From positions 124,001-188,000 of the forward strand of contig NZ_JAHXNL010000002.1 in NCBI RefSeq assembly GCF_023148685.1: 64,000 nt of DNA. The letters run 5' to 3'. Numbering within the stretch: position 1 is the stretch's first letter; every line of letters starts with the position of its first letter. Both the position numbers and the translations under genes were made by a program. The notes below the pieces were generated by a model. That model searched no databases, was not told the origin of the DNA, and saw only the letters and a list, made by a program, of their open reading frames with translations. Positions 1 through 8,774 of the stretch are shown piece by piece. The DNA comes from Georgenia sp. EYE_87 (GTDB lineage Bacteria > Actinomycetota > Actinomycetes > Actinomycetales > Actinomycetaceae).

Positions 1-1
1 G

Positions 2-307
2 GCCGACGTCGACCGCGCCAGCTGGGTGGTCCCGCCCGTCTTCGAGATGGTGCGGACCCTCGGCCAGGTGCCCTGGGGTGACCTGCAGGCGACCCTCAAT
101 CTCGGGGTGGGCATGGTCGCCGTCGTCCCGGCCGACTCGGCGGACGCCGCGGTCGCGGCGGTCAGGGCGCGCGGCATCGACGCCTGGCTGCTGGGACGGG
201 TCGCCGAGGACGACGGCGAGCCCGGGGCCGACGGCGAGGTCGTCCGCGGGACGAAGGGTGTCGACGGCGGAGCCGTCCGCCTGGTCGGCACGTACCGGAC
301 GTCCTGA
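2..307 (+). CDS. purM: phosphoribosylformylglycinamidine cyclo-ligase (AIR synthase), C-terminal part
   Basis: Reading frame is open from the window edge to a TGA, giving about 101 C-terminal residues; the start lies outside the window. The segment WVVPPVFEMVRTLGQVPW followed by LNLGVGMVAVV is the typical end of the PurM C-terminal domain, where the family has 'MxxtfNmGiGmv'. PurM closes the imidazole ring in purine synthesis (FGAM + ATP to AIR) in the cytoplasm. The tail after about residue 65 (DDGEPGADGEV) is a variable acidic insert. The downstream neighbours DUF3073 and bldC are common companions of purM in actinobacteria, which supports the call. Confidence 0.9.
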   Translation, partial: ADVDRASWVVPPVFEMVRTLGQVPWGDLQATLNLGVGMVAVVPADSADAAVAAVRARGIDAWLLGRVAEDDGEPGADGEVVRGTKGVDGGAVRLVGTYRTS

Positions 308-395
308 GCGCTTCGCTGTAGCGGCGTCGCCCGGCTGTCGGGGCGTTTCGACGGCGGCGGCGCGTCCTGGCCGGCGTCACCGGCCGAGCGCGCGT

Positions 396-436
396 CGCTC
401 CGCCGCACCGTCAGCGTGTGACGGCACGGCGGAGCG
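396..436. terminator. hairpin between convergent purM and DUF3073 gene
   Basis: Arms 396-413 and 419-436 are 18 nt each with two mismatched positions and a 5-nt loop. It sits between two genes that end toward each other, so it may stop transcription from both sides. There is no T tract, as is common in high-GC actinobacteria. Confidence 0.5.
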
Positions 437-495
437 AGGTGCACCCGGCGGAAATGACACGGACCTCCCACCGGTCCCGGGACCGGTGCGACGGA

Positions 496-687
496 TCAGC
501 GGGTCGAGCGGATGTCGCCCCAGTCGTCCGTGGCAGGAGGGATCTGGTCGTCGTAGTCGTCCCCGTCTACGTCGTCAGTCCGCGACGTGAGCTCTCGCTC
601 GAGAGCCCGATAGTCGGTCTCGGGGCTGAAGTACTTCAGCTTGCGAGCGACCTTCGTCTGCTTGGCCTTTTGACGGCCGCGCCCCAT
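496..687 (-). CDS. DUF3073 family protein
   Basis: A 63-residue protein starting MGRGRQKAKQTKVARKLKYF, the diagnostic N-terminus of the actinobacterial DUF3073 family, with a lysine/arginine-rich first half and a strongly acidic tail (DDVDGDDYDDQ). The frame stays open upstream, but the family always begins at this methionine, so 687 is chosen as start. The function is unknown. The small, highly basic head suggests binding to RNA or another acidic partner, but that is only inference. It lies tail-to-tail with purM, its usual neighbour. Confidence 0.9.
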   Translation of the reverse strand: MGRGRQKAKQTKVARKLKYFSPETDYRALERELTSRTDDVDGDDYDDQIPPATDDWGDIRSTR

Positions 688-973
688 GGCGTCGACCCCC
701 TCCAATAGAACCGGGGCAGGCACCCTGCGGTGCGGCCCCGTGTATGTGGTCATCTGTGTCGTGGGGCCACGGTACATGGTCGAGGCACCCCACAGCCATT
801 CCGTCAGGCGTCCGGCGCTGTGTGAAGAGTCTCCAGATGGAGGCACCATAAGCCGCTTACGTCCAGATTGTCGGGACCATCGGCCCGGGTTCCGGGCCCC
901 GGAGGATGGAAGTCTTGCCTGAACGACGCCGCAGAGCGCGCCGCGCCGGTTTGCTGCATCTCGAGGAGGACTC

Positions 974-1204
974 ATGGCGATGACGGAAGGGACCACCGAA
1001 CAGCTGCTGACGCCGTCGGAGGTGGCGGCGAAGTTCCGCGTCGACCCCAAGACGGTCACCCGCTGGGCGAACGCCGGCAAGCTCTCGTCGATCCGGACGC
1101 TCGGCGGCCACCGCCGGTTCCGGCGCGAGGAGGTCGAGGAGCTGCTCGCGGCGAGCGGGATGCCCGCGCACGACGAGCACGACAGGCACGTGGCGGCGAG
1201 CTAG
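974..1204 (+). CDS. bldC: BldC-type MerR-like developmental transcriptional regulator
   Basis: 76 residues containing one winged helix-turn-helix of the MerR-like type: LLTPSEVAAKFRVDPKTVTRWANAGKLSSIRTLGGHRRFRR is almost the canonical BldC sequence (split here only for description; key residues are the TRW of the recognition helix and the GGHRRFR wing). A GAGGAGG ribosome site lies just ahead of the ATG. BldC is a DNA-binding protein that binds head-to-tail on direct repeats and controls development in Streptomyces. In non-sporulating actinobacteria its targets are poorly known. It is monocistronic and ends in a strong hairpin at 1268-1308. Confidence 0.93.
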   Translation: MAMTEGTTEQLLTPSEVAAKFRVDPKTVTRWANAGKLSSIRTLGGHRRFRREEVEELLAASGMPAHDEHDRHVAAS

Positions 1205-1267
1205 CGAGTGCCGCGCCGCTGACCGGCGCCATTGCGGCGCGGCCGGGGTCGACGACGACACATCAGA

Positions 1268-1308
1268 CGGCTCGGCCGCCCGCACCTGAGGTGCGGGCGG
1301 CCGAGCCG
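1268..1308. terminator. strong bidirectional terminator hairpin
   Basis: A perfect 19-bp GC-rich stem (1268-1286 with 1290-1308) closed by a 3-nt TGA loop. It separates bldC (plus strand) from the DUF3618 gene (minus strand), which converge on it. Confidence 0.75.
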
Positions 1309-1397
1309 CTACGTCGTGGCTACGGGTCGTCGTTGTCGGCGGCGCGTGCGGCGTCCCGGGAGGCCTGCGCCGTCCGCGCGCACGGCGCCGCGCGGCG

Positions 1398-1706
1398 TCA
1401 GCGCCGGCGCAGCTTGATGAGGATCGCGACCCCGGCGGCCGCGATCCCGGCGACGAGGACGCCGAGGGACCTCGGGTCCCCGGCCGCGACGTCGTCCTTG
1501 AACTCCTTGGCGCGGTCGCCGGCCTCCTTGGCCGCCGTCCGGGCACCTTCCTTGGCCGCCGTGACCTGAGCGCGCGGGTCAAGCCGGTCGCTCAGCTCGT
1601 TGACCGTGTTCGTCAGGTCCAGCCGGGTGCGGGCGAGGTCGGCCTCGATCTCGGCCTGCGAGCGCTTCCGCGCAGCGTCGTTCTGCGGCGTCGCTTCATA
1701 GCTCAC
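1398..1706 (-). CDS. DUF3618 domain membrane-anchored protein
   Basis: 102 residues from a GTG at 1706. Residues 14-45 (RSQAEIEADLARTRLDLTNT and NELSDRLDP) match DUF3618, a coiled-coil-prone segment. A linker rich in Ala/Lys/Glu follows, then one hydrophobic segment (about 80-97, LGVLVAGIAAAGVAILI) and the positive-inside tail KLRRR. The start overlaps the stop of the upstream Holin-X gene by four bases (GTGA), so the two are translated as a pair. Both proteins begin VSY. DUF3618 and Holin-X family genes are regularly paired in actinobacteria. A role in envelope stress or shape is suspected but unproven. Confidence 0.85.
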   Translation of the reverse strand: MSYEATPQNDAARKRSQAEIEADLARTRLDLTNTVNELSDRLDPRAQVTAAKEGARTAAKEAGDRAKEFKDDVAAGDPRSLGVLVAGIAAAGVAILIKLRRR

Positions 1707-2146
1707 TTCTGGATCCCTCTCTTCACGGCGTCCACGTCCTCCTTGAACCCTTCCTGGGGCTTCGGCTGGAACTCCTTGGAGGCGTCGATCTTCTTCTTGC
1801 CGACGAGCGCCGCGATGCCGGCGACGATCAGCAGCACCACACCGACGATCAGCGCGGACAGCCACGCGGGCAGCACGGTGGCAAGGCCGAGGATCGCGGC
1901 GGCCAGCAGCACCCCGAACGCGTAGAGGCCCAGGACGGCGGCGCCGCCGAGGAAGCCGGCGCCCGTGCCGAGCCGCTTGCCCTTCTCGGCGAGCTGGACC
2001 TGGGCCAGCTGCAGCTCGTCGCGCACCAGCGTCGAGAACTGCTCGGACAGCGAGGCCACGAGCTCGCCGATGGTGCGCCTCTCCGGGCCGGGGACCTTGG
2101 TCGTCTCGACGACCGGCGTCGTCGCGCTCTCGGCGGAATAGCTCAC
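1703..2146 (-). CDS. Holin-X (phage holin family III-like) membrane protein
   Basis: 147 residues. An N-terminal amphipathic helix (TIGELVASLSEQFSTLVRDEL, about 25-45) leads to two long hydrophobic segments (about 62-90 and 93-115) and a basic, soluble tail, the layout of the actinobacterial Holin-X family. The frame runs further upstream, but the GTG at 2146 has an AGGAGG site at good spacing and gives the family's usual length, so it is chosen. Despite the family name there is no phage context. These are conserved chromosomal envelope proteins of unknown role, co-transcribed with DUF3618. Confidence 0.85.
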   Translation of the reverse strand: MSYSAESATTPVVETTKVPGPERRTIGELVASLSEQFSTLVRDELQLAQVQLAEKGKRLGTGAGFLGGAAVLGLYAFGVLLAAAILGLATVLPAWLSALIVGVVLLIVAGIAALVGKKKIDASKEFQPKPQEGFKEDVDAVKRGIQK

Positions 2147-2316
2147 CGCGCTCGCCTCCTCACAGCGCCTCGGGCGCCTCGACTTGTACCGGGCAGCGCC
2201 CGGGATCGGCACCATGATCGCGGTCCTCACCCTGACGTGCACCTTCAGGCCCAAGAGTGCCACGTCCGGAAGCCGCCCGGGCGCAGGCGGAGGCGACAGC
2301 CGGCCGGGAACCGCAT

Positions 2317-2338
2317 GGACGGTGAACGGCCGGTGAAC
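2317..2338 (-). promoter_or_regulatory. candidate PHO box upstream of the secreted nuclease gene
   Basis: On the minus strand the two adjacent 11-nt units read GTTCACCGGCC and GTTCACCGTCC, matching the GTTCACC direct-repeat element bound by PhoP in streptomycetes. The GAGTGT at 2364-2369, a plausible -10 for the nuclease gene, lies at about the same distance as in the pst promoters of this window. The rest of the 321-nt gap 2147-2467 shows no gene. Confidence 0.6.
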
Positions 2339-2467
2339 GCCTGCGTGGCCCTTCCGCGTGTGGGAGTGTCCTGTGATGATGGGCACCGCCGGACGACGAC
2401 GTCCGGCGGAAACTGCCGTCCGGTGATCCCGGGGCGGCGACGCGAGGATCTATCCAGGAGGTTCGCT

Positions 2468-4972
2468 GTGAGCTCGGCACCCCGTCGTACAAGAACCAGG
2501 AAGGCGGAGGTGGCGGCCGCGGCCGTCGGCGCCGTCGTGCTGGCCCCCCTGGTCGGCCTCGCGCCGGCGAGCGCCGCGCCGGACGGCAGCGGCGTCATCA
2601 TCAACGAGTTCTACGGACGCGGCGGCAGTGCCAATGCCCCGTACACCCACAAGTTCGTCGAGCTGTACAACCCGACGGACCAGGCGATCTCCCTGTCCGG
2701 CATGTCGGTCCAGTACCGGAGCGCTGCGGGGCCGCGCGCATCCAGCAGCGCCAACCTCGCTGGTCAGATCGAGCCCGGCGGCTACTTCCTGGTCCAGCTG
2801 AACTCGAACGGCGCGACCGGTAGCCCCCTCCCCACGCCCGACCAGGTCGCCACGAACGTGTCCCCGAGCGGGACCACCGGCGTGGTGTTCCTGGCGGACA
2901 CCACCGAGCTCCTCAGCATCCCCGCGGGAGATGTCAACGGCGGCCCCCTCGAGGACGTGGTGATCGACCTCCTCGGGTTCGGCGGCGCCAACGCGTACGA
3001 GGGTGCGGCCGCTGCGAACCAGGGCGCCAACGCCACCCCGCTGTCGTGGCAGCGCACGGCCTTCGTCGACACGGACAACAACCTCGCCGACTTCACGATG
3101 GCCCCGCCCACGCCGCAGAACAGCGCGCCCGGCGATCCGGAGGATCCGGTCGACACCTGCGGTGACCCTGACAACGCCGTTGCCCTCGTCTCGGACATCC
3201 AGGGGTCAGGCGCGACCTTCGACCCCGCCTGCTCGGGCGAGCAGACCGTGGAGGCGGTGGTCACCGCCGTGACGCCCGGCCTGTCCGGCTTCTACGTCCA
3301 GGAGGAGCTCGCGGACAGCGACGGCGACGACACCAGCTCCGAGGGCATCTTCGTCTTCTCCCGCTCGATCCCCGAGGGGGTCGAGGTCGGTCAGCTCGTC
3401 CGCGTGACCGGCACGGTGGGGGAGTACACGACCTCGGGGAGCTCGCAGACGCAGCTCACCGGTCCGAGCGTGGAGGTCGTCGGTGACGCGGAGGCGATCG
3501 CACCGACCGCCGTCACGTTCCCGGTCGACGCGCCGGAGACGCTCGAGCAGTACGAGGGCATGCTCGTCGAGCTGACCGACACCCTGGTCATCAGCGAGTA
3601 CTTCAACTACGACCGCTTCGGCGAGGTCGTGCTGGCCAAGCCGCTCGAGGGGCAGGACCGGCTGCACACGCCGACCGCCGTCGTCGACCCCGGACCCGCG
3701 ACCGTGGAACTCCTGGAGGAGTACGACCGGCGCGTCATCACGCTCGACGACGCCGTCAGCGCGCAGAACCCCGGCACGGTTCCGCACCCGGGCAACGGCG
3801 AGCCGTTCAGCGCGGAGAACACCTTCCGCGGCGGCGACACGGTCACCGGCGTGCAGGGCGTCATCGACAACACCCACGGCGTGTACCGGGTGCAGCCGAC
3901 GGCGTACGGCGAGTACACCGCGGCGAACCCGCGGCCGGAGGAGGCGCCGGAGGTCGACGGCCGCGTCCGGGTCGCGAGCTTCAACGTGCTCAACTACTTC
4001 CTCACCCTCGACGAGGGCCCGGCGGTCTGCGGCCCCGAGCTGAACATGGACTGCCGCGGCGCGAACTCGGCCGAGGAGCTGGAGCGTCAGCGAGAGAAGA
4101 CCGTGGACGCGATCGCCGAGCTGGACGCCCACGTGGTGGGCCTCATGGAGATGGAGAACACCCCCGGCGTGGAGCCGGCGGCGGACCTGGCGGCCGGGCT
4201 GAACGACCTGCTCGGCAAGGGGACGTACGACTTCATCGACACCGGCGTGGTGGGGACCGACGCGATCCGGCTCGGGTTCCTGTACCAGCCCAGGGAGGTG
4301 CAGCCCGTCGGTGACTTCGCCGTGCTGGACTCCTCGGTGGACCCGGCGTTCGACGACACCAAGAACCGCCCGATGCTCACCCAGACCTTCCGGGAGATCG
4401 GGACCGGAGAGGTGTTCACCGTGTCCGTCAACCACCTCAAGTCCAAGGGCTCGGCCTGCGCCGGGGACCCGGACACCGGCGACGGCCAGGGCAACTGCAA
4501 CCTCACCCGCACGGCGGCCGCCGAGGCCATCGCCGACTTCCTCGCCGAGGACCCCACCGGCAGCGGCGACCCCGACCACCTGGTGATCGGCGACCTCAAC
4601 TCCTACGACCACGAGGACCCGATCCGGGTGCTCGAGGCTGCCGGCTACACCGACCTGGTGAAGAAGTTCGGCGGCGAGGAGGCCTACGGGTACGTCTTCG
4701 ACGGCATGGTCGGTTACCTCGACCACGCCGTGTCGAACGAGTCCCTCACCCCCCAGGTGACCGGCGCGGCCGAGTGGCACATTAACGCCGACGAGCCTGA
4801 CATCCTCGACTACAACCTGGACTTCGGGCGGCCGGCGGACTACTGGACGGGTGACGCCTACCGCTCCTCCGACCACGACCCGGTCCTCGTGGGCCTGGAC
4901 CTGTCCGGCAAGCCGGGCAGCCGCACGGACCACTCCTACGAGCGGGGGCGTCCTGCGCACGCCGGGCGCTGA
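2468..4972 (+). CDS. ExeM/NucH-type secreted endonuclease (LTD + OB-fold + EEP domains)
   Basis: 834 residues from a GTG preceded by AGGAGG at 2456-2461; upstream in-frame codons lack such a site. A signal peptide (RRTRTRK then a hydrophobic stretch ending ASA-AP near residue 38) predicts export. A lamin-tail domain follows (about 42-170, IINEFYGRGGSANAPYTHKFVEL), then a middle OB-like domain after CGDPDNAVALVSDIQ, then an endonuclease/exonuclease/phosphatase domain from about residue 500. This last part carries ASFNVLNYF, EMEN, GDLNSYDHEDP, YLDH and SSDHDPV, the metal and catalytic residues of the family. ExeM-type enzymes degrade extracellular DNA, releasing nucleotides and phosphate. No LPXTG or other anchor is seen, so the enzyme is probably released. 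A candidate PHO box lies upstream. Confidence 0.9.
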   Translation: MSSAPRRTRTRKAEVAAAAVGAVVLAPLVGLAPASAAPDGSGVIINEFYGRGGSANAPYTHKFVELYNPTDQAISLSGMSVQYRSAAGPRASSSANLAGQIEPGGYFLVQLNSNGATGSPLPTPDQVATNVSPSGTTGVVFLADTTELLSIPAGDVNGGPLEDVVIDLLGFGGANAYEGAAAANQGANATPLSWQRTAFVDTDNNLADFTMAPPTPQNSAPGDPEDPVDTCGDPDNAVALVSDIQGSGATFDPACSGEQTVEAVVTAVTPGLSGFYVQEELADSDGDDTSSEGIFVFSRSIPEGVEVGQLVRVTGTVGEYTTSGSSQTQLTGPSVEVVGDAEAIAPTAVTFPVDAPETLEQYEGMLVELTDTLVISEYFNYDRFGEVVLAKPLEGQDRLHTPTAVVDPGPATVELLEEYDRRVITLDDAVSAQNPGTVPHPGNGEPFSAENTFRGGDTVTGVQGVIDNTHGVYRVQPTAYGEYTAANPRPEEAPEVDGRVRVASFNVLNYFLTLDEGPAVCGPELNMDCRGANSAEELERQREKTVDAIAELDAHVVGLMEMENTPGVEPAADLAAGLNDLLGKGTYDFIDTGVVGTDAIRLGFLYQPREVQPVGDFAVLDSSVDPAFDDTKNRPMLTQTFREIGTGEVFTVSVNHLKSKGSACAGDPDTGDGQGNCNLTRTAAAEAIADFLAEDPTGSGDPDHLVIGDLNSYDHEDPIRVLEAAGYTDLVKKFGGEEAYGYVFDGMVGYLDHAVSNESLTPQVTGAAEWHINADEPDILDYNLDFGRPADYWTGDAYRSSDHDPVLVGLDLSGKPGSRTDHSYERGRPAHAGR

Positions 4973-5016
4973 CCCGACCACCGGCCCGCGCTGACCGGTC
5001 CGGGCAGCAGTACCGT

Positions 5017-5063
5017 CAACGGTGAGGATCCGATGGCCTCAGGGCGTCGAATCCTCACCGTTG
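5017..5063. terminator. inverted repeat between convergent nuclease and ABC permease genes
   Basis: Perfect 13-bp arms (5017-5029 and 5051-5063, CAACGGTGAGGAT and its complement) with a 21-nt loop. The position between two converging genes suggests bidirectional termination. The long loop and lack of a T tract leave open a protein-binding or mobile palindrome role. Confidence 0.45.
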
Positions 5064-5099
5064 GCGTCTTCTCAGCCGTGCCTCTCGCTGTTGTCAGGG

Positions 5100-7868
5100 C
5101 TACTCGTGGGTGACGGCGTCCAGGACCGGCAGGTAGGCCGCCCGCGTCGCCGGCCACAGGGCCGCCAGCACGCCGACGACGCCGGAGAGCAGCACCATCC
5201 CGCTCAGCAGGTCCCAGGGCACCGCGAGCTCGGTGAGTCCCTGCTCCGCGAAGACGGAGGGCAGCGCGGACGCGAGCCCCACCCCGACCGCCACGCCGAG
5301 CAGCGTGCCGAACACGGCGGTGAGCACCGACTCGACGGTGATCGTTGCCGCGAGCTGGAGCCTGCCCAGCCCGACCGCGCGCATGAGGCCGATCTCGCGG
5401 GTCCGCTCGATGACCGCGAGAGCCAGCGTGTTGACGATGCCGAGCACCGCGATGATCACGCTCAGCCCGAGCAGCGCGTAGAGGATGACCATCGCCTGGT
5501 CGACCTGCTCGGCCAGCGCCCCGGTGAGCTCCTCGGCGTCCTGGACCGTCAGCACCACGAACGGCTCGACGACGGCGTCCAGCGCCGCGCGCAGATCCTC
5601 CACCTCGACGCCCGGCGCCGCATCGACCAGGACGGCCAGCACGGAGGTCTGCCCGTCGGGGACGGCGTCCGCGAAGGCGTCGGCGTCCATGATCACCGGG
5701 GCCGACAGCAACTGCGACGCGACGACCGCGCCGATCCGGGCCGCCCGCGGGCCGTCCGGCCCCGCGACGGTCACCTCCTCGCCCACCGACCAGCCCTCCT
5801 CGACGGCGGACGTCCGGCTCACGGCGACCTCGCCGTCGGCCAGCGGTTCCAGCGAGCCGGAGACCACCTCGACCTCGAGGGTCTGCCCGAACGCCTCGGC
5901 CGGCACGCCGATCACGCGGTAGGTGTCCTCCGTACCGTCGGGGGCGGTCACAGCGGTGCGGCCGACGGTGATCGTGTCCACCCGCCCGGCCTCGGAGAGC
6001 CCCTCGATCTGGGTGACGACGCCGGGCGGGACCGTGCGGGTGGCGGACTGGACCCAGAAGTCGGCCCGGGACTCCGACTCGACGATCGAGCTCGTGGAGG
6101 CCTGCGCCGACTCGGCGAGCACCGCGCAAGCGCCGACGAGCGCCATGCCGATCATCAGCGCGCCGGAGGTGTTGGCGGTGCGCCGCGGGTTGCGCATCAC
6201 GTTCCCCCGGGCGAGCCGGCCGACGGGGCGGAGCAGGACGACGAAGGGCCAGGCGAGCACCCTGACGACCGCCCGCGCGATCACCGGTGAGACCGCGAGG
6301 GCGCCCAGGAGCACCGCCCCCGCGCCCAACCCCAGCCAGGTGCCCGCACGCTCGGTGCCCTCCTGGACCGAGTTGACGACCGCGGCGACGCCGCCGATCA
6401 GGAGCACGGCCCCGACGGCCGCGCGCAGGTGCAGCGACCGCTCGACGACGACCACGTCGTCGCGCATGGCCTCGACCGGCGGCGTGGTGGCCGCGCGGCG
6501 GGCGGGGATCGCGGCGGCGACCAGGGAGATGCCCGTCCCGAGCGCCACTGCCGCGGCGGCCTGGACGGGCGCGATCACCACCTGCCCGCCCAGCTCCATG
6601 TCCATCCGCGCGAGCCACGCCCGCACGACGGCGATGAGACCGATCCCGCCCGCGATGCCACCGGCGGACCCCACCAGGCCGACCACGGTGGCCTGCCCGA
6701 GCACCGTGACCATGACCTGGCCGGGCGAGGCGCCCACGGCGCGCAGCAGCGCGAACTCGCGCTGGCGCTGACGCACGGACATCGCGAACGTGTTGCTGAT
6801 GATGAACGCCCCGACGAACAGGGAGATCAGCGCGAACACCAGCAGGAACGTGCCCAGGAAGCCGAGCAGCTGGTTGATCGCCTTGTTGGCCTCGTCCCGG
6901 ACCTCCTCGCCGGTGACGACGGCGACGTCCTCGTGGTCCGCGACGGCCGCGGCGATCGCGTCCGCCACCGCGTCCCGGTCGGCGTCCTCCTCGAGGAAGA
7001 CCGCGATGGAGGGCACCTCGCCGTTCGGGGCGAAGGACGACTCCCCGGTCGCCGCGTCGACCAGGACGAGGGTGGTGCCCACCATCGGATTGCCGTAGGT
7101 GACCTCGCCGACCACCGTCACCTCGGTCAGCGACCCGGCGCCGATCACTACCTGGGTGACGTCCCCGATGTCGAGACCGGACGTCTGCATCGCGGTCGTC
7201 TCCAGGGCGATCTCGCCCGCGTCCCGGGGCTCGCGGCCGCGCACCAGGGTGCCGGACGGGTCGTTCGCTCGCAGCGCGCTTCCCAGCGAGGGGGCCTGCC
7301 CGTTGACCACCGCCTGCCCGTCCGCGCCGATGAGCACCACCGTGCCGAGGAGGTCCGGCACAGCCTGGTCCACGCCGTCGACGGCGGCGACGTCGTCGAC
7401 CAGGTCGAGCGGCACCGGCCTGCGCTGGGGGCCCAGGGTCTCGACCCGGGTGCCCTCGGACTCCTCCGGCGGCGGGGACGACGGCACCTCCGTCGGAGCA
7501 CCGGTGGGGGAGTCACCCGGGGAGGTCGCCACCTCCGGCGGGACGCCGCCGGCGAGGTCGGCCGGTGTGCCCGTCGCGGCGTCGTCCGGTGTGCGCGTCG
7601 GGGCGGTGCCGTCCGGGGCGACAGGTGCGGACGGGGCTGCCGCCGCCGCCGGCTCCTCGGCCACCCCTGCGGCGGCTGTGGTGACGGGGCCGCGCAGGTA
7701 CAGGTCCCCCTGGGTGGTCGAGGCGATGATCGAGCTGAAGGTGTCCGACAGCAGCGCGCGGAGCGAGAAGGTGCCCGTCACGAAGGCGATGCCCAGCGTC
7801 ACGGCGAGCACGCTGAGGACGAAGCGCACCAGGTGCGCGCGGATCTCCCGCAGGGCGACCCGGATCAT
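5100..7868 (-). CDS. ABC transporter permease, FtsX/MacB-type with two FtsX domains
   Basis: 922 residues. Starts MIRVALREIRAHLVRFVLSVLA, the usual cytoplasmic elbow plus first membrane helix, then a periplasm-like domain (MacB_PCD). Four-helix FtsX cores follow near residues 340-480 (ending ARRAATTPPVEAMRDD) and at the C-terminus (residues about 790-915, ending TRAAYLPVLDAVTHE). A second large extracytoplasmic region lies between. Residues about 62-142 are an unusual Pro/Ala/Thr/Ser-rich insert just outside the membrane. The start overlaps the stop of the ATPase gene by four bases (ATGA), so they form one exporter. Substrate is unknown; relatives export lipids, peptides or lipoproteins or act in cell-wall hydrolase control. 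Confidence 0.88.
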   Translation of the reverse strand: MIRVALREIRAHLVRFVLSVLAVTLGIAFVTGTFSLRALLSDTFSSIIASTTQGDLYLRGPVTTAAAGVAEEPAAAAAPSAPVAPDGTAPTRTPDDAATGTPADLAGGVPPEVATSPGDSPTGAPTEVPSSPPPEESEGTRVETLGPQRRPVPLDLVDDVAAVDGVDQAVPDLLGTVVLIGADGQAVVNGQAPSLGSALRANDPSGTLVRGREPRDAGEIALETTAMQTSGLDIGDVTQVVIGAGSLTEVTVVGEVTYGNPMVGTTLVLVDAATGESSFAPNGEVPSIAVFLEEDADRDAVADAIAAAVADHEDVAVVTGEEVRDEANKAINQLLGFLGTFLLVFALISLFVGAFIISNTFAMSVRQRQREFALLRAVGASPGQVMVTVLGQATVVGLVGSAGGIAGGIGLIAVVRAWLARMDMELGGQVVIAPVQAAAAVALGTGISLVAAAIPARRAATTPPVEAMRDDVVVVERSLHLRAAVGAVLLIGGVAAVVNSVQEGTERAGTWLGLGAGAVLLGALAVSPVIARAVVRVLAWPFVVLLRPVGRLARGNVMRNPRRTANTSGALMIGMALVGACAVLAESAQASTSSIVESESRADFWVQSATRTVPPGVVTQIEGLSEAGRVDTITVGRTAVTAPDGTEDTYRVIGVPAEAFGQTLEVEVVSGSLEPLADGEVAVSRTSAVEEGWSVGEEVTVAGPDGPRAARIGAVVASQLLSAPVIMDADAFADAVPDGQTSVLAVLVDAAPGVEVEDLRAALDAVVEPFVVLTVQDAEELTGALAEQVDQAMVILYALLGLSVIIAVLGIVNTLALAVIERTREIGLMRAVGLGRLQLAATITVESVLTAVFGTLLGVAVGVGLASALPSVFAEQGLTELAVPWDLLSGMVLLSGVVGVLAALWPATRAAYLPVLDAVTHE

Positions 7869-8710
7869 CGGCGGGCGGCGACAGGCATGCGGTCACCGAG
7901 GCCCTCGCGCGCAGCCCCGAGCTCGCGGAGCGCGTCGAGGATGGAGTCGGCGTCGGGCTCGCGGAGCTCGGCCTCCAGCCGACCGTCGGCGAGGAAGAGG
8001 GCCCGGTGGGCGTACGCGGCCGCCGTCGGCTCGTGGGTGACCATGACCACGGACTGGCCGAGCTCGTCCACGCTCGTGCGCAGGAACCCGAGCACCTCGG
8101 CGGCGGCGGTGGAGTCGAGGTTGCCCGTCGGCTCGTCGGCGAACACCACCGACGGGGCGGCGATCAGCGCCCGCGCGCACGCGACACGCTGCTGCTGGCC
8201 GCCCGAGAGCTCGGTGGGGCGGTGGTGGAGCCGGTCCGTCAGTTCGAGGGTGCGCACGATGGTGTCGAAGCGCTCGCGGTCGACCGGACGGCGGGCGATG
8301 TCGAGCGGGAGCGTGATGTTCTCGGCCGCGGTCAGGGTCGGGACGAGGTTGTAGGCCTGGAAGACGAACCCGATCCGGGTGCGGCGCAGCTTCGTGAGCT
8401 GCCGCTGGCCCATCCGCGAGATCTCCACGCCGTCGACCTCGATGGTGCCCTCGGTGGGCGAGTCCAGCCCGGCGAGGCAGTGCATGAGCGTCGACTTCCC
8501 GGACCCCGAGGGCCCCATGATCGCCGTCAGCTCACCGCGCGCGAGGTCGACGTCGACGCCGTCCAGCGCCCGCACGCGGGTGTTCCCGGCGCCGTAGACC
8601 TTGGTCAGGCACCGAGCCTGGACGATCGGGTCGTGGACCGGCGCGAAGTCCGCGGGGCCGACCAGGCCTGAGCCGGGTGCCGCCTCGTGCGTCGTGCTGT
8701 GCCTTCCCAT
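7865..8710 (-). CDS. ABC transporter ATP-binding protein (MacB/LolD type)
   Basis: 281 residues. Contains Walker A GPSGSGKST, signature LSGGQQQR, Walker B VVFADEPTG and the switch histidine in VTHE, with the QAYNLVPTLTAAENI segment typical of the LolD/MacB/FtsE group. The start at 8710 (MGRHSTTHE) is chosen because the frame above it runs through the tRNA-Phe gene, where it cannot be protein. The initial 25 residues are a variable lead. It powers the FtsX-type permease encoded immediately downstream with a 4-base overlap. The start lacks a convincing ribosome site, so a GTG at 8725 is possible. Confidence 0.9.
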   Translation of the reverse strand: MGRHSTTHEAAPGSGLVGPADFAPVHDPIVQARCLTKVYGAGNTRVRALDGVDVDLARGELTAIMGPSGSGKSTLMHCLAGLDSPTEGTIEVDGVEISRMGQRQLTKLRRTRIGFVFQAYNLVPTLTAAENITLPLDIARRPVDRERFDTIVRTLELTDRLHHRPTELSGGQQQRVACARALIAAPSVVFADEPTGNLDSTAAAEVLGFLRTSVDELGQSVVMVTHEPTAAAYAHRALFLADGRLEAELREPDADSILDALRELGAAREGLGDRMPVAARR

Positions 8711-8774
8711 GGCCCGATTGTGACTCACCTCGCGACGCGGGGCAGACCGGTGCGGTCGCTGAGGCGGGGACGAC

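Noticed and set aside
1703-2146. Holin-type gene as a sign of a prophage
   Set aside because: No other phage genes nearby; the Holin-X family is chromosomal in actinobacteria and paired with DUF3618.
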